DNA of 42,180 nucleotides from JAKORR01 sp964608495 (GTDB lineage: Bacteria > Armatimonadota > Zipacnadia > Zipacnadales > FEN-943): assembly GCA_964608495.1 (NCBI GenBank), contig CAZSOQ010000009.1, positions 1-42,180 of the forward strand, given 5' to 3'. The notes beneath the pieces were generated by a model. The model saw only the letters and a program-made list of their open reading frames with translations. It was not told where the DNA came from and ran no database searches. The number at the start of each line of letters is the position of its first letter. Position 1 is the first letter of the stretch. Shown in pieces: positions 37,137-42,180 of this stretch. The translations under genes and the position numbers were made by a program.

Positions 37137-38182
37137 CCGATGCCGGTGATCACCGTCGCAATGCCCGGCACGGAGAGCGCGTACTGCACCAGGGGGGCGC
37201 TGGGCAGGGCGGGCGCACCGACGCAGCGCACCACCTCCTCAGGAGACCGCGTCCAGCGCGGAGGCTTGCCGTAGAGGGCCCCGTCGGCGAACACCTTCAT
37301 GCCGATGATGCCCATGCCTCGCGCCTGGGCCAGCGGAATGACATTGTACTGGTGGCTGAAGTAGCGCCGGTCGTTGGCGTTGATCGCGACCAGGAGCGTG
37401 TCGAGAAGCCCCTCCTCGTCGCGCTGTATGCAGTCCATCAAGACGGGCGAGGAGCGATGCCCCGTGATACCGATGTGCCGGATCAGCCGCTCTTCGCGCG
37501 GGTTGAGACCCGTTCGGTTCGTCCCGTCGCGAAAGTCTCGAAGCGCCGCCAGCGCCCCGATGCCTTCGGCTGTCGGGTTGGGCGCGTCCAGGCCTTCGTA
37601 GATGGCGTCGACTTCCTCGGCGTACATGAGATTGTGGATCTGAAACAGGTCTAGGTACGCGCCCTCAGGATAGTTGCTCTGGCCGTCGCCAAAGACTTGA
37701 GACAGGGTGCGGCGCAGGTCATCCACCGCCCTGGAACCTCGCGGCCCCTGGCTGTGGTCGCGTACGGCCGGACTGCTCCCACGCGCGTACCGGATCATCG
37801 TCTTGCTGGCGAGGAACACACTGCGGCGCAGCTTCTCGTCGTAGTTCGCCTGCCCGGGACACAGACCCAGGGCGCGGAAGGCCCTGCCGTAGTTGAGCTG
37901 ACTGCCGGCATAGCCGTTAGAGGTGTCGAAGTAGTTCACACCGAGTCGCAAGGCCTTGATTATGATCTCCTCAGGACGGACGTCTGGGGGCGTCCACTGG
38001 AGGCTCGCCTGCCCCCCGAGACCGAGAGTGGTGACCTGGAACCCAGTGCGGCCCAGTGGGCGTGTCATGGGCGCCGCCTGTGCCGAAGCCGCCAAGGCGG
38101 TCGGCCCGCACAGCAGTCCCAGTCCCGCAGCCCCCACTAAACGCAGGAAATCGCGGCGCTCAATGAAGTTTGGGCCGGACAT
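37058..38182 (-). CDS. Tat-exported aldo/keto reductase
   Basis: This 374-residue oxidoreductase starts at ATG 38182, seven bases after AGGGG; ATG 38188 is too close to it. A twin-arginine signal is evident in ERRDFLRLVGAAGLGLL, ending ASAQAAP. The aldo/keto reductase barrel shows LGRTGFQVTTLGLGG, ALRLGVNYFDTSNGY with the catalytic aspartate and tyrosine, VFLASKTM with the catalytic lysine, DLFQIHNL with the usual histidine, and HIGITGHRS. A C-terminal VQYALSVPGIATVITGI is typical. Export implies a sugar-related or quinone-type substrate outside the cytoplasm. Its 3' end overlaps the chimeric HTH frame by 79 bases. Its start overlaps the open frame of the EF-hand remnant upstream. Confidence 0.85.
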   Translation of the reverse strand: MSGPNFIERRDFLRLVGAAGLGLLCGPTALAASAQAAPMTRPLGRTGFQVTTLGLGGQASLQWTPPDVRPEEIIIKALRLGVNYFDTSNGYAGSQLNYGRAFRALGLCPGQANYDEKLRRSVFLASKTMIRYARGSSPAVRDHSQGPRGSRAVDDLRRTLSQVFGDGQSNYPEGAYLDLFQIHNLMYAEEVDAIYEGLDAPNPTAEGIGALAALRDFRDGTNRTGLNPREERLIRHIGITGHRSSPVLMDCIQRDEEGLLDTLLVAINANDRRYFSHQYNVIPLAQARGMGIIGMKVFADGALYGKPPRWTRSPEEVVRCVGAPALPSAPLVQYALSVPGIATVITGIGQIADAAQHCQLTQNLAAAGSEARPA

Positions 38183-40006
38183 TGGCATACCCCTGTTCTT
38201 CGTCCAGTCTGCTCGACACCGAGGCACTTGCTAGCTCTGAGCGGGGCCATCTGCCACTGGCTCTTGGTGGCCGCGCCTCCCCATCGCGCGCCGATGACAG
38301 CGTTGCCCGATAGATCCACGCGGTTCGGTTGTCCACGTACGGGCCGTCGTAGCCGGCGAAGTAGAGCACGCGGCCATGGTCTTCCGGGAACGGGGAGACC
38401 AGGATGCGCCTCGTGGCGTCGAGGCTGCGGCCCTCGGGAACTGGGTGTTCCGGATCGAGGACCATACCCCAGTCGTAGCTGCCGTCGGGGCAACGAACCA
38501 GGTAGTGCGAACCGTTGAACGGGGGTCTGGGGAAGCCAGGATGGTAGATCTGAACGCCGGCCAGATACACCGTCCGGCCTGTGCGCGGTTCGGTGACGGC
38601 AGTGAAGGGGTTGTAGGCGCAGCGGATCGGGCCGAGATACCTGCCGCCGCCGTGGAACGCCTGCCCGAAGAACTCCCTCAGGTTCAGCTCAACGGTGGCC
38701 TCGTGACCCCGCTGGGGGTCAATGCGCTCGATGATCGGCTCAGGGAAGTAGCGGAACCCGATCAGCACCTCGTGCCCTGTGCCGTTCGGGTCGGGTACGG
38801 CCGTGAGGCCACGCATCATCCGCTGCTCATCATCCCAGATGGCCAGGTCGTACTCCTTCCAGCGATAGACCTGCTCCCAGCGCGGCTGCGGGCCATCCAC
38901 CCGGCGGAAGACGCCACCCGAAAGCGACGACTCGTTAACGATGCAGCAGGCGGCGTACAGGTCACCATTGCACTCGGCGAAGGCCATGATCCGGCCCACG
39001 TCCCGCAGTTCCGGCTCCGGGGACCAGCGCAAGCCGCCGGGCGCGGTCGGGTCATACGCGGCGCGGTAGATGGCCGACCGGTACTCACCGACGGCCCCCC
39101 GTGTCCCGTCCACGTTCCTGCGAACAATGACTGGACGCCCGTCTCGCGGTCCACGTGCGACCCAAAGGAGCGAGCCGTGAACACCCCGCCCCGCGGCAGG
39201 TCCGGGCCGGGCAGAACCACGGACTCATCCCATCTTCCGGCTGCGTCATCGCGCACCAGGATCGTCTTCTTCGCCGACCAGCGAGCGGCCACCAGGCGGG
39301 CCACGGGCTCATCCAACTTGCGGCCATCGGCGTCCGTGGTGAACGTGACCGACGTCAGGGCTTCCACGCGGTACGGTGTCGGACCCAGATCGAGTTCCAC
39401 CACCCAGGGCCCGGTCGGCGTCTCCTTGCGCAGGACGGCATATCCTGTGAAGCCCGGATCGAGAGTGGGCGGATTGCTGTAGGTCGCGCCGAAGCTCGCG
39501 AAGAGCTGCCCCCGGTGCGCCGCCAGGTGGTTCGCTTCGGTCGCGGCCAGCAGGCGGCCCTCGGCGTCCGTCGTGCCCGGGAAGTAGTCCTGGGTAAAGC
39601 GCAAGCCCAACGGGTCGTCCTTGACCGGCAGCGGGTCAGGCAACGGCCTGCCGTCAGCGGGTTGGGCAAGCTGCTGGCGTTGGCTGAAGAAGGCGTCCGC
39701 GTCCTTGTAAAGCTGATGGAACTCGCACTGGCTGATCCGGCCGTCCCCATCGCGATCAAGCTGAATGATGGCCTGCCTGTTCAGGTACGCGGTCCACTCC
39801 GTGCGGGTCATGAACCCATCGCCGTCGGCGTCCACAACCTTGAAGCGCGGATTGCTGGCCTCTCGCTCGCTGATCCTGCCGTCGCCGTCCCGGTCCAACT
39901 GCTGGAAGAGCTGTTCAGGCAGTGGCTGACCGCCGGGCTGTTGGTCCAGGGCGGTTAGGGCTATCAGCAGCCCCAACCCGATTGCGGCCGCCATAGGGCA
40001 CCTCAC
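38160..40006 (-). pseudogene. Secreted EF-hand protein with G-tract frameshift (downstream paralogue)
   Basis: Starting at GTG 40006, seven bases after AGGAGG, the frame encodes a signal peptide, then three EF-hand loops: DRDGDGRISERE, DADGDGFMTRTE and DRDGDGRISQCE within residues 38-96. A beta-rich domain follows, similar to that of the upstream paralogue. Homology leaves this frame after VQSLFAG and resumes in the next frame as AVGEYRSAIYRAAYDP and onward to SPFPEDHGRVLYFAGYDG. One extra G in the six-G run (39095-39100, C on the plus strand) would join the two into one protein of about 615 residues. The last 40 residues do not match the paralogue. The function is unknown. It is either a recent pseudogene or a sequencing error. 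Confidence 0.75.
39095..39100 (-). other. Frameshift site in the downstream EF-hand gene
   Basis: This is a run of six G on the minus strand where seven would keep the frame. Homology to the paralogue changes frame across this point. It could be a true deletion, programmed slippage or an assembly error. Confidence 0.6.
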
Positions 40007-40017
40007 GTGGCTGCCTC

Positions 40018-41608
40018 CTAATCAGCTTCGGGCAACGTGCCCCTGTAGATCCAGGCTGTATCGCGGTGCGGTCCCTGCGCTGCGTCGAACCCGCCGAAGT
40101 ACCAGACCCGGCCACGGTCCTCAGGGAACGGCGACGTGCAGATCGTGCGTACTGAGCGCAGTCCCCCGAGCGCCGGGGGAACCACACCGGGATCATAGAC
40201 CGCGACCGTTCCCTAGCGGCCATCCGTGTGGCGAACCAGGCACCAGGCGCATTTCGCTTGCGCATCACTGCCCTGCAGCCCTGGCATGATCCCGCCCCCG
40301 ATGAGCAGGACGCGTTCGCCCGTGTCGGGGTGCACCGCAGGAGTCATCTCGTTGTAGGCGAAGATGGTCGTGAACCGCTGGCCTTCCTGGGCTCCGACAA
40401 GGCCGCCGAAGTGCCTGCGCAAGTCAAGCTCTATGGTGTGCTCGTGGTCTCGCTGGGGGTTGATGACCTCGATGACTCCGTCCACCTCCCCGCTGCACAG
40501 CAGCAGCTTTTTGCCCGGGTGCTCCGCGTCAGGGATCGCTGTGAGGCCCCGAATCCAGGCGACGCCCCTGTGGCTCGCCCGATGCCCCCACTCTCCGATC
40601 CACTCCCAGCGCGGTTGCGCACCGTCCACACGCCGGAATAGCCCGCCGTTGCCGGGCTGGTCCGGGGTGATGTCCACCGCCAGATAGGCGTCGCCGTTCG
40701 CTTCGCCACAGGACATGATGCGGCCAAGCCGCCCTGACAGCTCTGGTTCGGGTTCCCAGCGAACTCGGCCCGGCGACGAGGGGTCGAAGGCGCCGGTGAA
40801 TACGTTGCCGTTCGTGAGGGCGGCGATGACGCGATCCACTCCGGTCATTCGATCCCGATGCACCCGCAGCAAGCGGACTTCCCCGCGTTGGCGGTTCGTG
40901 CCCGTCAACACACTCTTGGCCCACCGGCCAGTCTGGTCGTCACGGATGAACACGGCGATCTCGTCGGTGGACTCGTAGAGGCTACCTCCGGCAACGAGCA
41001 GCGTTACCGGATCGGCCAGCTCGGCCCCTTCGGCGTCGGTGCTGAACGTCAGGGAGGCCAGCACCGCGACGCGCACGCTAGGAGGACCGAAGCACGCGTC
41101 CACTTCCCACGGCGCTCCGGCCGATGGCTTGACCAGCACACTCGGGCCGGGATTGGGTGCATTGGCGCTGTCGTGGTTCCACATGCTGATGGCCGCGTAC
41201 AGCCGCCCCCGATGCGCGACGATGTAGTTGCACTCCGTGCCGGTCATCAGCCGCCCGTGGGCGTCCTCCGTCCCGGGAAGCCAGTCACGCCGGAAGACCA
41301 GGTCTGTGAAGGCTTTGCTGTCGGAGAGGGGTACCGGGCCTCCGCCCGCGGCGTGGTACGCCCGGTCGGTGGGAGCCGCGAAAGCCTCGACCTCCTGCCG
41401 CGTCACCACTCCGTCTTGATTGGCGTCCAGCCGCGCGAGCCACTCGCCGGGCAGTTCATCCCGCGTCAGCTTCCCGTCGCCGTTGCGGTCCAGGCGCTGG
41501 AAGCGTTCCTCGAGGCTCATTCGGGTCGCCGGCTGCTGCTGCGCGCCACAGAGAGCTGTAAAGGTCATGGCGATGAGACTTGCCGTAAAGCGTGCAGGCC
41601 CTGTTCAC
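40018..41608 (-). pseudogene. Secreted EF-hand protein with internal TAG (upstream paralogue)
   Basis: The uninterrupted frame runs from ATG 41568 to TAG 40213-40215: two EF-hands (DRNGDGKLTRDE, DANQDGVVTRQE) and the same beta-rich domain as the paralogue at 38160. Past the TAG the same frame continues for 64 codons with matching sequence (TSPFPEDRGRVWYFGGFD, then TAWIYRGTL) to a TAG at 40018-40020 that overlaps the AGGAGG of the next gene. The internal TAG aligns with a tyrosine in the paralogue (PDGSYDWG). At the 5' end, GTG 41608 has a good GGGAGG but is one base out of frame. Removing one T from TTT (41587-41589) would give a normal signal peptide, MNRACTLTASLIAMTFTALC. So two lesions are likely. 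Confidence 0.7.
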
Positions 41609-41634
41609 TGCCCTGCACCTCCCGCCGGGGGCTT

Positions 41635-42180
41635 TCACCGCCGGCGGGCCTCGATCCCCGCCGCCTCGAGTACCAGTCCGCGGAAGACCTGGTAGGTCGG
41701 CGCCTTGTACCAGTCGGTCTGGGTCATGAAGATCGCGAACAGCTTGTTTGTGCGGTCAATCCAGAACTGGGTGCCGTCGGCGCCGCCCCAACCGTAGCTG
41801 CCCCGGCCGTCCACCACGCCGCCGAGGCCGTACATCTGGCCCCGCACCTGCACCTGGTTCTCGAAGATGAGGTCCACGGTCTCCGGCTTCAGCACGCGCA
41901 CTCCATCCAGCTCGCCCCGGTTCAGAATCATGAGGCAGAAGCGCTCGTAGTCGCCGGCGGTGCTGAGCATGCCGTGCCCGCCCATGAACAGCGTCGGCTT
42001 CACCGTCGGGTCAGCCGCCTGGCGTCCCGGTTCGAGCACGCCCGGGCTGGGCTGCCGGTAGATCTGGCACAGGCGTCCGACCTCGTCCGGTGGCACCCAG
42101 AAGTCCGTGTCCACCATCTTTACAGGCCCGGTGAGCTTCTCACGCACCACCTCATCCAACGGCTCTCCGGCCACGGCCTC
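41635..42180 (-). CDS. Serine hydrolase, beta-lactamase/class C PBP family (C-terminal part)
   Basis: The gene enters from the right edge on the minus strand; about 181 C-terminal residues are visible. Sequence typical of the beta-lactamase-related (PF00144) serine hydrolase group is clear: GEPLDEVVREKLTGPVKMVDTDFWVPP, GGHGMLSTAGDYERFCLMIL, and the third active-site region YGWGGADGTQFWID, where related hydrolases have H-x-G or K-T-G. The catalytic SxxK and YxN motifs would lie in the missing N-terminal part. These enzymes are usually exported esterases or peptidases. It is first in the minus-strand run with the EF-hand genes: 26 bp separate its stop from the probable GTG of the next gene, so co-transcription is likely. 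Confidence 0.82.
   Translation of the reverse strand, partial: EAVAGEPLDEVVREKLTGPVKMVDTDFWVPPDEVGRLCQIYRQPSPGVLEPGRQAADPTVKPTLFMGGHGMLSTAGDYERFCLMILNRGELDGVRVLKPETVDLIFENQVQVRGQMYGLGGVVDGRGSYGWGGADGTQFWIDRTNKLFAIFMTQTDWYKAPTYQVFRGLVLEAAGIEARRR

Noticed and set aside
40213..40215. Genome-wide recoding of TAG
   Set aside because: Several intact neighbouring genes end in TAG, and no suppressor tRNA was seen in the window, so a local lesion is simpler.

Overview
The window is high-GC bacterial chromosome. The housekeeping genes are bacterial (trigger factor, ClpP, ClpX, Lon, endonuclease III, a seven-tRNA array). The accessory genes are secreted glycoside-hydrolase-like proteins, Gfo/Idh/MocA oxidoreductases, URO-D-family proteins, xylose-isomerase-like sugar isomerases, and dockerin or EF-hand proteins. 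This mix resembles little-cultured saprophytic phyla such as Armatimonadota or PVC-like lineages. No marker in the window settles the phylum, so this is a low-confidence guess. TAG is used as an ordinary stop by several intact genes, so the code looks standard.

Layout. (1) 1-12568, plus strand: the 3' end of an unseen gene, then a GH84/GH20b-like protein, a glutamine-amidotransferase-like/GHL10 hydrolase, a parallel beta-helix protein, a barrel/jelly-roll protein, a URO-D-family protein and a secreted beta-propeller. Almost all have signal peptides, which suggests one programme for extracellular or periplasmic glycan attack. (2) 12588-18473: a Gfo/Idh/MocA oxidoreductase (minus) diverges from a second URO-D-family gene (plus). 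A minus-strand run follows: nucleoside hydrolase, NIF3-like protein, sugar isomerase/epimerase, endonuclease III. (3) 18731-20381, plus: a PhnP-like metallo-beta-lactamase-fold hydrolase and a DUF1284-like protein, separated by a structured repeat. (4) 20399-21265: a sigma70-like promoter and seven tRNA genes (Pro, Gly, Arg, His, Arg, Lys, Leu). (5) 21494-27898: tig-clpP-clpX-lon, the protein quality-control block. Its trigger factor carries a long acidic tail with an internal repeat. (6) 28009-32753: a cupin, a GH5-like hydrolase and a secreted NPCBM-GH36 alpha-galactosidase-like enzyme. (7) 32760-37136: a decayed area with two eroded copies of an oxidoreductase-isomerase pair flanking an intact secreted dockerin protein with four repeated domains. 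The second copy runs into a truncated HTH regulator. (8) 37058-42180, minus: a partial serine hydrolase, two tandem secreted EF-hand paralogues that both carry disabling lesions, and a Tat-exported aldo/keto reductase.

The most interesting signals lie outside ordinary annotation. Two families of hairpin-rich intergenic repeats each occur twice, several placed between a stop codon and the next gene. One R2 copy is split by a 109-bp element with terminal inverted repeats. A duplicated oxidoreductase-isomerase bicistron has decayed in parallel at two sites. The EF-hand pair shows a nonsense codon, a G-tract frameshift and a probable frameshift in a signal peptide. No phage, CRISPR array, IS transposase or rRNA gene was seen.
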